64,000 bases of DNA from Portulaca oleracea (Eukaryota > Streptophyta > Magnoliopsida > Caryophyllales > Portulacaceae): assembly GCA_029582165.1 (NCBI GenBank), contig CM055871.1, positions 8,625,501 through 8,689,500 of the forward strand. Reading direction: 5' to 3'. Both the position numbers and the translations under genes were made by a program. A model generated the notes under the pieces. The model was not told the origin of the DNA and did no database searches. It worked only from the letters and a program-made list of their open reading frames with translations. This document shows positions 31,288 to 42,875 of the stretch, in pieces; the stretch's first letter is position 1, and every line of letters begins with the position of its first letter.

Positions 31288-32295
31288 TAAGTTAATTCTT
31301 CTGACAAAAAATGTAAAATTCAGATACAAAAGTTGTTTTAGGAATAAAGATTATAAGTAATTGAAACATATTATTTACCCAACACTGTAACCTATGTTGT
31401 TTGGTCAATTTGAGGTCATTCCATAGATATGCCAAGACCAAAAACGATCAAGTGTCTAGCGCTCTAAAGGAAAATATGGCCAAGTTTCTCCTTGGGTTAG
31501 GGACCTAACCTGCTTCCTGGGCCTACTTGTCCATTGGGCCAATTTCAGCCCAATTTTCACTTTATTCTTTTCTTTTAAAAAAAAATCGGTTTAGTTTCGT
31601 GACTAGCATGTTTATTTTGAACTTTGAACCATGACTGAACCGTTTTGTTCATAACATACCAAATTGGTTGATCATATTCCCCGCTATGGGTTTCTGATTT
31701 TTTCTGGTGTGGTTTACATTTTTAAATAGACACCCCTATGTACCCGTCAATAGTTGTTTCCAAAGATCAGATGAACATATAGACAAATATTTTATGACAA
31801 AACCCGTCATTTTCCCCCCTATCCTAGAAGAATAATCAATGAATTGAATGTAAAAATTGCAAAAGGGCTTCTCAATTGAATTAGTGTGAACCATGGCCTA
31901 AACTATCACTGTATCACATGTTTTTCTTGATATACACTTGAATGGCATACATATGTGAGGGAACAATGCAGTATTAGAGGAGGCAGACAGGACGAAATTC
32001 TAATGTCTGTCAACAGAAATGACCCCTTGTCGATCCCGAACTTAACTTCGTGTTTGTGTCGACTAACGATCAACGTACATATCAATAAGCTAGGCATTTG
32101 AAAACTATTTGGTTCGATTCCGTTTGACTTAATCGTGTGCTTCTTTTGTTCTTGTACGTGCATATATGTTTGTCTTCTTCTACGATGGCAAATGATGTTA
32201 TGATGATATTCAACAACTTGGCATGTCTTTGCCACATAATGGGACACCATTTGACATGTCAATGGTGGGTTCTCTATAGATAGAAATCTGTACAG
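31288..32295. other. Intergenic DNA and 3' UTR of the RING gene
   Basis: About 1 kb between the interrupted MITE and the RING gene stop codon. It should hold the RING gene 3' UTR on the minus strand near 32295 downward. A 118-residue minus frame at 31906-32262 resembles no family and overlaps the presumed UTR. No separate gene is supported. Confidence 0.5.
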
Positions 32296-35200
32296 TTAGA
32301 AATCAGTGTACGCTCGCACTACGTCAACTATTTGCGCTCGGCAAATCGGACAAGTCCCACTGCTCCATTGTAATTCGTGTGCACAATTAAAACATGTGCA
32401 CATATGCCCACATCTGCAAACCATGAAAAAGGTTATGTTATGGTAACTTTTAGTAAATACAGATAGGTATTTAAAAAAGTAATACTTTTGAATAAAGTAT
32501 TTTGGTGTTCAAAGAAAAAGTTGATACCCTTATTTCTAAATGGAAAAGACAAGGAAATGTTTGTTTTCTTTTCTTTTCGAACATAAAATGATTCTTTACC
32601 TGTATAAAAGAGTGTCAACTTTCTTATCGTAACAAATACAACAATGTCCTTTCTTTGGGCGCCTTCTGTTTGAATCATTGCCCTTTTCTTGCCCTGTAAA
32701 ATGTAAATATGTAAAGATATTTGGATCTGCTAGAAATAAATTTAACAGCCATGCAATGAAGCTAGGTTTTGAATTTTACTTTTGGGGTCATTAATTGCAA
32801 GTGAAACCTCTTCTTTAATGGAGTGTTGTAACTTCACTTGCATTTCCATGCAACCTGCTATTGTCTTTTTTAACTCGGACATCTCTTGATAAAGTTGTTC
32901 CATATGGGATCTTAAGTCATAAATTAGTTCCATTTCCTGCAAATAGGAAGGGAAAATACAATTCAGTTAGTTGAAATTACTTTCACTTTTTAACTGGTTT
33001 TTAAAATGGTTTTGTTCTGAATTTTTCAAAGGGCTTCTGGGGTTTTTCCGATACCGAAAATGATAAACATCTTGACGCAAGATGGTAATTAACCATCTTG
33101 CATTTCACCTAAATTGTTTATAAAATTAAATGTAAGTATATTTAAATCATTGTAAAGGTATGTTTCATTACTCTCAGGGTTACTACAACTTATAAACAAT
33201 TTAAAAATAATTATTTATTTATATTTAGTTCATAAATATAAAACTATGCATAAAATGTGCATTTTCTACTATGATTAATAAAATTAGGTTATTATTTTAT
33301 TTTTTGACCTAACTAATAAGTATTATACTCTTATAGTTGATAAATATATATAATTATTAAAGAAAGTATTAATAAAAATTATAAAAATATGAAATATGGA
33401 CAATTCAAGATGGTTCATGAGTCAAGATGGTTATCATGGTGAATCAGAAACAATATCTTCATTCACTCGCGTGCATGAGAAATACTCCTAGGATTTGCAT
33501 CCCTCCGAACTTCCCATTGGTCAAATTTACGTTGGGGATTGTTGTTATATTTAATTTATTAGAAACGCAACAAATAATACATGAAAGACAAGTACAAAAA
33601 AAAGGGCTTACGATAGAAGATTTCTTAAACGGAGATCCTCCACGAGGTTCAGGGTCGGTAGAAGGTAGGGAAGAAGGTTGTTGTAATGATGTAGATGGTG
33701 CATTGTCAGAATCATCACTAGCTTCAAGATCATCTTCGGAATGATCCCATCGAAATTGTGTAGGAGATGGAGTTGGATCATAGAAATCATCCATATCATC
33801 ATCATCCTCTTCCTCATTAGCGCCATCCTCTTCCTCAACATCATCCTCTTCTTCGTTTCGTGTCTCATCATCTTCTTTATCTTCTCTTGCAATCTCTTCT
33901 TTATGTTCTTCCACATACATGGCAACTTCTTCCTCCTCTTCCGCCTCGTTTTGGTCACATGATGTCACACATGGAGCCATTAAGGCTCTCCTTGGTTGTT
34001 CTTCTTCATCGTCTTCGATAGAGTGCATTGCTCTTTGCACGCTACACATCACCAATCTATCCATTCTATCTCGAAAATCACTCGCCAAAACGGTAGATAC
34101 ACTTCCCCTGTCATGTGGTTATATATAAGAGTTAGAGAGCTTTTCATAATGCCGTTTGGTTGAGAAACTTTCCCATGTTTGGTTCTGCAAAATATATAGG
34201 AAAATTTTAATGTGGGACCCATCATTTCCCTCACAAACTCAGTAAAAAGTTTCCCGAGGGGCTAGGGAAAGTTTTTACCGGGAAAGTTTTTCCTAGAAAA
34301 GTCTTTCCCGAGAAATAACCAAACGCACCATAGGTGAAAATATTGATGGGTAAGGTTTGTCATTGATAGTTGGTATTTACCCTTTCTCTTTGCTCCCAAT
34401 TTGTAAAGCTTATCAATGGCTACCCAAAATAAGGGTCTGCTTGGTAGATGGGTAAAGGGGGGTTAGGAGGGGTAAAGGAGGGTCCTTACTCCTCCTTACC
34501 CTCGCTTGGGAAGAGAGTGAGAGAGGCTAAGGGAGGGTAAGAGGGACTGAGGTTTACACCCCTTTACCCCTCTTAACCCTTATTTTTTTAACACTCCAAT
34601 TTGGGGTGTAAGTAGGTGTTCAATTAAGTTATAATATACCTACAATAGGAAATGACCATAATACCCTTAACCGTAATTGAATTACATATAATATAAAAGG
34701 GTAAATATGTCAATTAACATTTTACTCTTATGAACTCTCCAAATTGTTCTCCCAAGCAGGGGTAAGTAGTTACCCTTATGAATCCTCCCACACTCTCACC
34801 CTTCTTTACTCATATGAACTCTTACTCTCCATTTTTAACTCCCCCTCCAAGCAGAGCCTAATAAGGGGACACTAAACGAGATAAATTTACTCATCTAAAA
34901 AAAAATTCACTACTTAATATAAGCAAATGACATACCTTTCAAGAAGTTGTCTAATTTCCTCATCTTGAGATCTAGTATTGAGCACCTCTTGGTACCAAGC
35001 TTTCCTAAGATCCTCCCAATAGCTACGAGGGCGAGCGATTTCAGCAATCCAGTCAAGATTGGGCTCATTGAATTGTTGGCTATCATCTTCTTCTTCTTCT
35101 TCTTCTTCTTCTTCTTCTTCTTCTTCTTCTTCTTCTGTAACTACCTCTCCATGATCATCCTCCTCTCTTCGTTCTCCTTGTTGTTCTTCCCAACTATTAT

Positions 35201-38200
35201 ACAACACACTTGCATTATCTTGCATTTCAATATCAACTACACCATTGCAGCTATTGGAATCCCATATACCATGTGATGATATCTCCTCATGATGGTGGTG
35301 TTCTTCTTCAATGACTTCGGTATTCATATTTTGCAGGTTCATCGAATCATCCTCATCGAAGCACAACCGTGGTGGTTCTATATTATTTGCTTCCAAATTA
35401 TACCTATGTGCTTGTTGTTGAAACTCTTGAATTACCATCTTCACATTTAAATGGCTCCTTGTCTCCACTCGATGGGTTGTTTGATCTTCTTGATGACCAC
35501 TTTGTTGAGATTCATCTTGGTTATCACATCTTATAGTTACTTCCACACTTTGGTTGTGGGTTGTTGCCTCAATCATACAACTCTTAAGCTCAAATTGCCC
35601 TTGAGAATTTTGTGAACTCTCTGGTTTAGAGGTTTGGTTCAATATACAAGTGTTATCTTCAACTTGTTCTATCTTCGTTGAATCCTTTTTAGCAATTTTT
35701 GTATTGGTAGATTCTTGATTGGTCGTTGCATTGAAGCTCTCCCTAATATATCAATATATACGTCGAGAAATTTAGAGTCAAAATTTTCAATAATCGTCAC
35801 TTGAAGGCATAAGATCAAATTTCATGATGAGAGTTAGGATAATTTACCTTATATGTGAAATGGAAGGCGTGGGCTTTTTGTTATTTGATTGAGTAGGCCT
35901 AGGCAATGATGGTGGCCGATCAACTAACCTTGGTAACGGTGGTCGTCGTTGAGTTTCTGATAGACGTGGTGGTAACGGGAGTTGTGGTGGTTCCTCCCTA
36001 TACACCTCCCGACGTAGTGATCTAAACTTGAGCAATGACTGCAATCCCATGTCAAACCCATTAGCTGATTATTTTTTGTTCCACAATATTGGTCACGTTA
36101 CATTCTCAATTATTGTTTTACTAGCTTTATCTTTACAAGGTAATTTTATGAACTTTTTATTTTGTCTCTATTTACATGCATGGTGCAATAGGAGAAATGT
36201 AAAGAAGACACGCTTAAATGATGTCAATTTCTTTTTTCTTTTCATAATTGGTACGAATCTTGGAGCCTTAATACAAAAATATGCTAGCTAAAGAATGTAG
36301 TTGATTCGATTAAGGTATCGTTTATCTTTGATGACATAACCAATAATAATAATAATAAACAAGTACCTGTATTCGCCCACGTTGGGGGAATCTAGAAACG
36401 GCTTGGCGGGATGCCAATGAGTTGACTTCTTTGTACCTCTCTTTCTCCATTTTCATGTACAAATCCATAATGGCTTGTCTTCCCCTTATCCTCGGAGAAC
36501 AAAGCACCGGACAAACAAACACCCCTTTCTGTTGTTGTTGTTGTTGTTGTTGCTGCTGCTGCTGCTCCCCTCCTATATGATGACGATCTATCCCAACTCT
36601 CAAACGGGTTAACGTTTCCCCATATATAGATTGATTACTATTACCTCCTTCAAAATCACAAGTCGCGGAAACATGGTTTGTTTGTGCCCATTTTCGAACG
36701 ATGTCAGCCACCCTAATCCTCTCCGTTTCCTCGCCATCCGACATACACGGGGCGACGTCCCCACCTCCTTGATCGTGATGTGTGTCGTATTCACAATGCC
36801 CTAACCCTAATTCACTCGACACTGAGTTAGTGCTAGATTGATGATCTAGACTCAGGCTTGGGCTTGGGCTTGGGCTCATGCATTGGGTTGATGATGAGCT
36901 TTGTTGCTGAGTCGCGTTGTTGTTGTTGCAGTTGCTACAACAACTGCTATTGTTGAGGAGGTTATTGTTGCGAGCCTCTGCCTCACGCCATTTTTGGACC
37001 AATGAGGACACGCTGAAGTCACTTTCGGACTGAGTTGGCGAGGTGTCGGCCATTGACGAAGAGGATGAAGGTATCGACGGTAATGCAATCACCTCTGCTC
37101 CTTCTGTTGGGAAATAGAATAAAGCAGTCAAACAGAAGTCTCATGTGAAACTGTTTCACCATAAATTTATCGTGAGATGTATAATTTTGTGGTGACGTTC
37201 TATAAATAATGGGGTGAGTAATAATTTATTTGGGATGACTCTAATAAAATTCATGCCTTGATAAATTATTGGTCATATATACTCGTATAAAAAGACTTTG
37301 TAATGTCACTTATTAGTTATAGTGACATATTGAAAATGTCATCATGTTAACAGTCAATCTCACGATAAGCTATGTGAACAAAAAAATTACTTGGAGATAC
37401 CCAATATTTGGGGAAACTATTTTTCAGTACCCCAACTTTTCAAAACTCATTTTGAGGTACCCTTACTTTTTGGGTTAGTAATTATTTGGTGCTTTTCCGG
37501 CCATCAATTTTATTAAGTGACCAAAATACCCTTATTCTTCTTCTTTAAGCGTATTTCTTTAAAAAATGAAAGAATAAGGGTATTTCGGTCACTTAACCAA
37601 ATTGATGACCGAAAAAGTACCTAATAATTTCTAACCCAAAAAGTACGGGTACCCCAAAATGAGTTTTGAAAAGTTGGAATACCTGAAAAACATTTCACCA
37701 GAAGTTAGGGTATCTCCGAGTAATTTTTTGCCATGTGAAACAGTCTCATACTAGATAAGCAATCAAGATAATGAATTAATCACAAATTTATGTAAATTTC
37801 AGCACCTTCATCTTTATCATTGTTGTTGTTGGTGTTGTTAGATTGTTGTTGTGGTTTCGTCGTGATTTCTTTTCCCTTATATGTACTTGGGTTGTGTTTT
37901 CCTCTCGGAGATTGGTTGTTGCTGCTTCGCTTTCCCCTCCCCCAACAGCCGGAGCTGGAGCTGGAGCTGGAGCTGGAGCTGGAGCTACTATTGCTTTGGT
38001 GATGATCCAAGTTCTCGTCGTCCGGCTCATGAGAGCTCAAGGAGCCTCTAGACGATATCGATATGCATGATTGGAGGTGATCCCTTACCAACTCCTTTAG
38101 GTTCTTTTGGAAATTAGATTGGGATTTCACGGTTGTCGAGGGTGGGTTTGGATTCATCCTCCTCTCCCTACGATTGTTGTGATCCTTGAGGACATAACAA

Positions 38201-38241
38201 AACGACGGTGAGGATGTAATTTCGATTTGGGAAGATGCCAT
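32296..38241 (-). CDS. Large acidic RING-finger protein, probable E3 ubiquitin ligase
   Basis: Eight minus-strand exons: 38241-37806, 37103-36367, 36038-35848, 35742-34936, 34107-33612, 32936-32780, 32693-32600, 32413-32296. All joins keep frame, giving 1011 residues. The N-terminus (MASSQIEITSSPSFCYVLKD, then FQKNLKELVRDHLQSCISIS) and the block FPQRGRIQSLLKFRSLRRE match a plant family of uncharacterised C-terminal RING proteins (Arabidopsis At5g04460 and EDA18 type, from memory). The middle is disordered and acidic. LLERGSVSTVLASDFRDRMD spans exons 4-5, and a coiled-coil segment follows in exon 6. The C-terminal C3HC4 RING runs CCICYDKKVDTLLYRCGHMC, then CFNCAHELQWSSGTCPICRA. Homopolymers: about 13 Ser, 12 Gln and 17 Glu. 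Introns hold four MITEs. Ligase activity is inferred from the RING only; the substrate is unknown. Confidence 0.88.
33060..33436. mobile_element. MITE (copy B) in RING-gene intron 5
   Basis: The ends are ATGATAAACATCTTGACGC and TCAAGATGGTTATCAT. The body matches 16889-17273 in reverse orientation. It occupies more than half of the intron between exons 5 and 6. Confidence 0.65.
34147..34332. mobile_element. MITE in RING-gene intron 4
   Basis: The inverted ends are ATGCCGTTTGGTTGAG and AATAACCAAACGCACCAT. Interior words (GGGACCCATCATTTCC, TTTTTACCGGGAAAG) are shared with 56277-56558, so the two are related. Exact ends are uncertain. Confidence 0.6.
34433..34858. mobile_element. Tourist-like MITE in RING-gene intron 4, TSD TAA
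   Basis: The inverted ends GGGTCTGCTTGG and CCAAGCAGAGCC are flanked by TAA at 34430-34432 and 34859-34861. It is rich in GGGTAAGGAGGG-type words. It lies 77 bp before the exon 4 donor in plus coordinates. Confidence 0.8.
35086..35136 (-). repeat. In-frame (GAA)n repeat encoding poly-Glu
   Basis: A CTT/TTC run on the plus strand encodes about 17 glutamates in exon 4 of the RING gene. A nearby exon 2 run (36528-36565) encodes about 12 glutamines, and a GGAGCT hexamer array (37951-37986) encodes serines in exon 1. All are prone to length change in multiples of three. Confidence 0.9.
37379..37730. mobile_element. Mutator-like MITE in RING-gene intron 1, 9-bp TSD
   Basis: The ends CAAAAAAATTACTTGG and GAGTAATTTTTTG begin long inverted arms: GTACCCCAAC and TTTTCAAAACTCATTTTGAGG are mirrored on the right. 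Near-identical 9-mers flank it (CTATGTGAA 37370-37378, CCATGTGAA 37731-37739). It is the same family as 61402-61761. Confidence 0.8.
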
Positions 38242-38767
38242 TTCTATTGTTTAGGGGTCGGATCGGTCTATAAGAACAACAACAAACTCCAGTACAGTCC
38301 TGCTGATCGTCGTATGTATAAGAAAAGCTCTTCAAATGACAGGAAAAGAGTTAGATTTTGTGGGAAAATGACACAACACCATTGTTAACAAAATGTAGGA
38401 GACCCATAACATTTTTGAAATGAATCATAATCATCATATTGTGCGTTTCTTTCCTACACTTTCCGCTGCCTCGTTTTAGTTTGATTTTGTCCCTAATGAA
38501 AGCAATGGGAAAATACAAGCAAACTTATTTTTAAGGCAAAAGTTTGGATTAATCATGTCATCAACCTTGGCTTCAGAAATTATGTGTTGTTTCAATTGCC
38601 AGTTACTACCATTTCCATACATAGGATTTCCACAAAATATTGAATGAAATGTGATGGCAATGGAAAATTGGTGGATTATTGATCTATGAGTTGGCATTAG
38701 AGAGATTTTAGAAATCAAATCCAAAGGTCATGCGGTCTTTACGGATGTGAAATAACATATTCTTTTC
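38242..38767 (-). promoter_or_regulatory. Upstream region of the RING gene
   Basis: About 520 bp between the RING start codon and a foldback insertion. It should contain the 5' UTR and core promoter on the minus strand. No sure TATA box was identified. The only annotated frame here (38476-38724) resembles nothing known. Confidence 0.35.
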
Positions 38768-39371
38768 GAGTAAATTACGCATATTTACCCTACCTGATAT
38801 ATGTGGTAATAATTTTTGCACACTCCACATTTGAGAAATAATTTTCATTCTACCTAACATTCAGTGAAAGTGGTTTTTAGTGTTAGAATCCGATAACTTG
38901 TCATCGGAAATGGAAAAATACAATGATACCCCTATATCACTATGTAAAATTACGATGTTGCCCTTTAATTTGAGAAGGAAAAGACTATGTTGGAGAGTAG
39001 AAGACATACATGGTGGTTTGGGAGGGGTTAGGTTTTCATTTTCTGTATGGGAGGGGGGGGGCCGGGAAGAGGAATAAGAGGAATCAGTGGAGTGGTTGGG
39101 TTTTAAAATGCCATAACAATTAATACTAAGGGTACAAAAATCATTTCACATTTAATTGAAAGTCAAAGGAAATAATAACTAGTGTATTAAGTTCACTTCA
39201 TATTTATTTTTTTAAAGTTTACCGGAAAAATCAATAAAAAATCAATTATAACATACCTGAGGGGCTTTAAATTTATGACTACTTAAATGTCAGATGGGGT
39301 GAAAATTATTTCTCAAATGTCGGGTGTGCAAAAATTTATGACTACTTAAATTAAGGTAAATGTAATTAACT
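38768..39371. mobile_element. Mutator-like foldback element, 11-bp TSD
   Basis: ATATTCTTTTC flanks both sides (38757-38767 and 39372-39382). The arms are inverted: TTGAGAAATAATTTTCAT near the left end is mirrored by ATGAAAATTATTTCTCAA-like text near the right, and the outermost parts pair GGTAAAT/ATTTACC. It has no coding content. Confidence 0.75.
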
Positions 39372-39382
39372 ATATTCTTTTC

Positions 39383-40206
39383 CAATAAGAAAAGGAAAAA
39401 CTTCTAATTGTTGAATGTAATAAGTTGCTCGGATACACCTATAGCAAATGAAGGAGGGAGATGACAAAAGATGTCCCACCTAGAATTAGGTTTGGATGGT
39501 ACACTCGGGTGTACCGAGCATCGTACATAAGTCGGATGATATACTGGTATATCCTAGAATGTCATTGAACATTAGCATAAGTCTGAAAATGAGTTTGACG
39601 TACAAGATCCATGTTTCATAATTTATAACTGTAGAAATTTTTACCAAAAACAATACAAAAGATTATATATAAAATTAGGACAAAAATGAAGACTTCTCAC
39701 ACATAGTTATGGACTTACTATAACATTATGCTTAGGTCGTTAAAAAAATACCTACAAGTACTCAAAAATTAAGGTGAAAATATCATAGAAAAGACTTTGA
39801 GGGTTCATAATACGAAAACAAGGTTGCTTATAAATTAAGCTAAAAAATGCTTATAAGTTACCTTGCAAATGGACACTAGTAGAGTTATTAAGTACTTTGA
39901 AAAAAATCACACCATGTTAATTGAAAAACTTTGAGTGTCCATAAAATTAAAATAGAAAAATATTCATGCAACAATATGAAAATGCTCATACGCTAATCTG
40001 AAAATCCCAAATCTATTATCCAATTTTGAATTTAATGGTGCGACTTAAATGGAGTAATACACCTAAGTGCCGCCTAGTTAAGCTAAGTAACTCCAAAAGT
40101 TGTAATAATTGGTAGTCTTTACCAGTGGTGGATCTAGATGTTTGAAATAGGGGTGACCATTATACAGTTACACTCACATGATAAAATAAAATCCATAATT
40201 TTTACC
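39383..40206. other. Intergenic DNA before the Copia element
   Basis: AT-rich with no recognised gene or element end. The last bases, TTACC (40202-40206), are the target duplication of the Copia element. Confidence 0.5.
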
Positions 40207-40412
40207 TGTTAAAAATAAAGAATAATCTAGAAAAATCTTGAAGAGAGACACTAGAAAAATCTCCAAGAAAATTCTAGATCATTTGAGAATATATTGTTGT
40301 AAATTAATGTTCTAGATTTTTCCTACCACCACCTCTTTTCTACAACTATAAATATAAGTGGTGGGGTTCTCATATGCATCATCAACAACCAAGAGTTGTA
40401 ACCCATTCTCCC

Positions 40413-41056
40413 TAGGGATGGCGATGGGTCGGGCTCGGGCGGGAAGAGTCGCACCCTTGCCCGTACCCATTTTCAAAATCAATACCCTCACCCTTATCCA
40501 TATTTAGCGGGTACTAAAAGTTAGTACCCTTACCCGTACCTACCGGATATGCGAGTATAACGGGTACTATTTGGGTATAAATATAGATTAAATTATAGCA
40601 CCTATTTTACACCCATATGCACAAATTTTACGGATCGTATTCGTGTACAACTATAATTTTAGGGCCTGTTTGAGTGCCAGGGGAGGAACTTAGAGGAACC
40701 CTAAACTAGCATCTTGATAATAATGCAAACGGAAAAAGGAAGGAAAAAGTGTACTGACTTTAGAGTTTAGATGTAGTGCAATAATATTAATATTGACTAT
40801 AATTTTTTTTTTCAAAATTATCGGTTGAAAGTGTGAAACAGATTTGGCTAAGTCCAATTGGACGTGGAGTATGGGCTACATGTGCGAGCGTTGTGTGGGT
40901 TTTCTAAGTGCGGGTCTGGTCGGGTGGTCACCGGGTCCTCCTTTGTACCCGTACCCGATCCGTACCCGCATTTTTTAAAAAAGTAGTACCCATACCCGTT
41001 TTTCCAGGTCGGGTAGGAGCGGGTACCCGCGGGTACGGGTATTATTGCCACCCCAA
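40413..41056. mobile_element. hAT-like element inside the Copia 5' LTR, 8-bp TSD
   Basis: The element has TAGGGATGGCGATGGG at one end and ATTATTGCCACCCCAA at the other, inverted. ATTCTCCC is duplicated at 40405-40412 and 41057-41064. The 3' LTR is uninterrupted at the same point, which proves the insertion. It is rich in GGGTACCCGC/CGGGTAC words and has no transposase. Confidence 0.9.
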
Positions 41057-41285
41057 ATTCTCCCTCCATAAATAACAAACGTTTTTCCTTTATACAATCT
41101 TTTCTTTATTTTCACGAAACACTTTTCCCTTCAAACACCCAAAAACCTAACAGTGGTATCAGAGCCAAGTTAACCCAAGTCCTCCTATTAAAACCTACAT
41201 CACCCAAAATCAACCATCAACCTACAAGCCATATCCCAACTCTCAAATAAATTATCCATCAATTCTAACTCCACAAAAATTAAAC

Positions 41286-42875
41286 ATGACCTCCCTTCAA
41301 ACTCCAACCACAACCTTTAACTATCTCCCAAATTTGTGGCCACCAATATTCGATGGGGAGGATTATCAAATGTGGAGTATTCAAATGAAAAAATTCTTTA
41401 TGTCACAAGGTTTATGAGATGTGGTAGAAAAAGGTTATGATAAACCACCTAAGAAGGAAGATAAGGATGCAAAAGAAAAGAAGAAGGATAGAGAAGAAAA
41501 GTCAGATGAAGAGGAAAAATCATCATGGGATGAAAGTAAGGAGGCACAATATCAAGATAACTATAAGAAGGATATTACGACCCTTCATCACATCTATCAA
41601 GCAATCACTCTGTTAATCTTTCCAAACATGAAAAACAAACACAAATAAAGAGAGAAAAGAGAAGAAGAATCTATGTATTATTATTGAATGAATGAATGAG
41701 AATACAGGATAGATGAATGTATATATAGGCTAGAGGAAAACAAGAAAATAAAGAAAGAACTAACTAACAAACTAATCTAACAGAATAACTAACTAATTAT
41801 ATTTATTATAACATCCCCTCAAGCTTGGAGGTATGTGAAACTAATCCAAGCTTGATTAGAATGTAATTTTGTTGAGAAGATGGAAGAATCTTTGTCAGTA
41901 CATCTGCAAGCTGTTCCTGGGTTGGAAGATGCGTAAGCTGGAGTAATCCTTTAAGCACCTTTTCTCTTGTGAAATAACAATCGATATCAATATGTTTCGT
42001 TCTCTCATGGAACACTGGATTTTTTTCCAATGTGTATGGCTGACTGATTATCACAAAATAAGGTGACGGGCTTGAGAGATTGAACCCCTAATTCCTCCAG
42101 CAATCGAACAATCCAGGTCACTTCTGAAGCTGTCTGTGATAAAGCTCAAACTTCTGCTTCTGAAGATGATCTTGATATTGTTCCTTGTTTCTTGCTTTTC
42201 CAACTTATTGGAGAATCTCCCAGAAGAATTAAGTACCCAGTAATTGATCTTCGAGTAAAAGAACAAGCTCCCCAATCTAAGTCTGAGAATGTTGAAGGAG
42301 GCATACCATAGCACTGACAAGGTAGTATCCATTAAACTTCAAACTTTGTGGAAGGGCTTCGATACCTTATTAATAAAGGAGGATGAAACCGTTCAAGCAT
42401 ACTTCGATCGTGTCACTAGCGTAGTAAATAAAATTAGAATATATGGAGACATGATCGAAGATAAGAAGGTGATACAAAAGGTGCTAAGGAGCCTTCTACC
42501 AAAGTTTGAACATATAGTGGTTGCAATAGAATAGCAGGGTCTCTCCAAGCACATGAGGAGAGAATGCGCAGATTTACACAATAGCCACTAGAGTAGGCTT
42601 TTCAAGCCAAATTAAAATTCTCCAACTGTAAGAATAAAAAGGAGAACATCCATGGTAGAAATTTTCAACATAAGAAGACATCATCCAATAACCATGGTTG
42701 GGGGAGAGGAAATTATAAGAATCAAGGAAGTCATGGAGATCAAAAATCAGACCTGTACTACAAGATATGCAAGATGACTAACCATAATACAAAGGATTGT
42801 CGGTTCAAATTCAAAAAATGTACATGTCACATACATCATGTACGGGATAATAAGAACTGACAACGTGATGAGGCA
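41286..42875 (+). pseudogene. Copia gag region (broken)
   Basis: The frame begins at ATG 41286 and includes a W-x-x-Q-M-K Gag block (YQMWSIQMKKFF). A stop follows (TGA at about 41416). The frame reopens (41421-41648), is interrupted by a reversed Copia fragment to about 42288, and resumes as Gag ([18 protein letters not shown]) to a stop at 42532. A knuckle-like Cys/His stretch (about 42755-42800) precedes a long degenerate stretch. No full Gag can be made. Confidence 0.8.
41640..42288 (-). mobile_element. Inverted fragment of a different Copia element
   Basis: The minus strand carries the end of Copia RNase H ([48 protein letters not shown]), a purine tract GAGGGGA and the start of an LTR (TGTTATAATAAATAT, reading down from 41813). 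It is truncated at both sides and sits within the host gag. It contains at least one in-frame stop. Its LTR is unlike the host LTR, so it comes from another family. Confidence 0.85.

Noticed and set aside
34947..35276. Plus-strand frame with long poly-Phe
   Set aside because: Shadow of the (GAA)n poly-Glu repeat in the RING gene.
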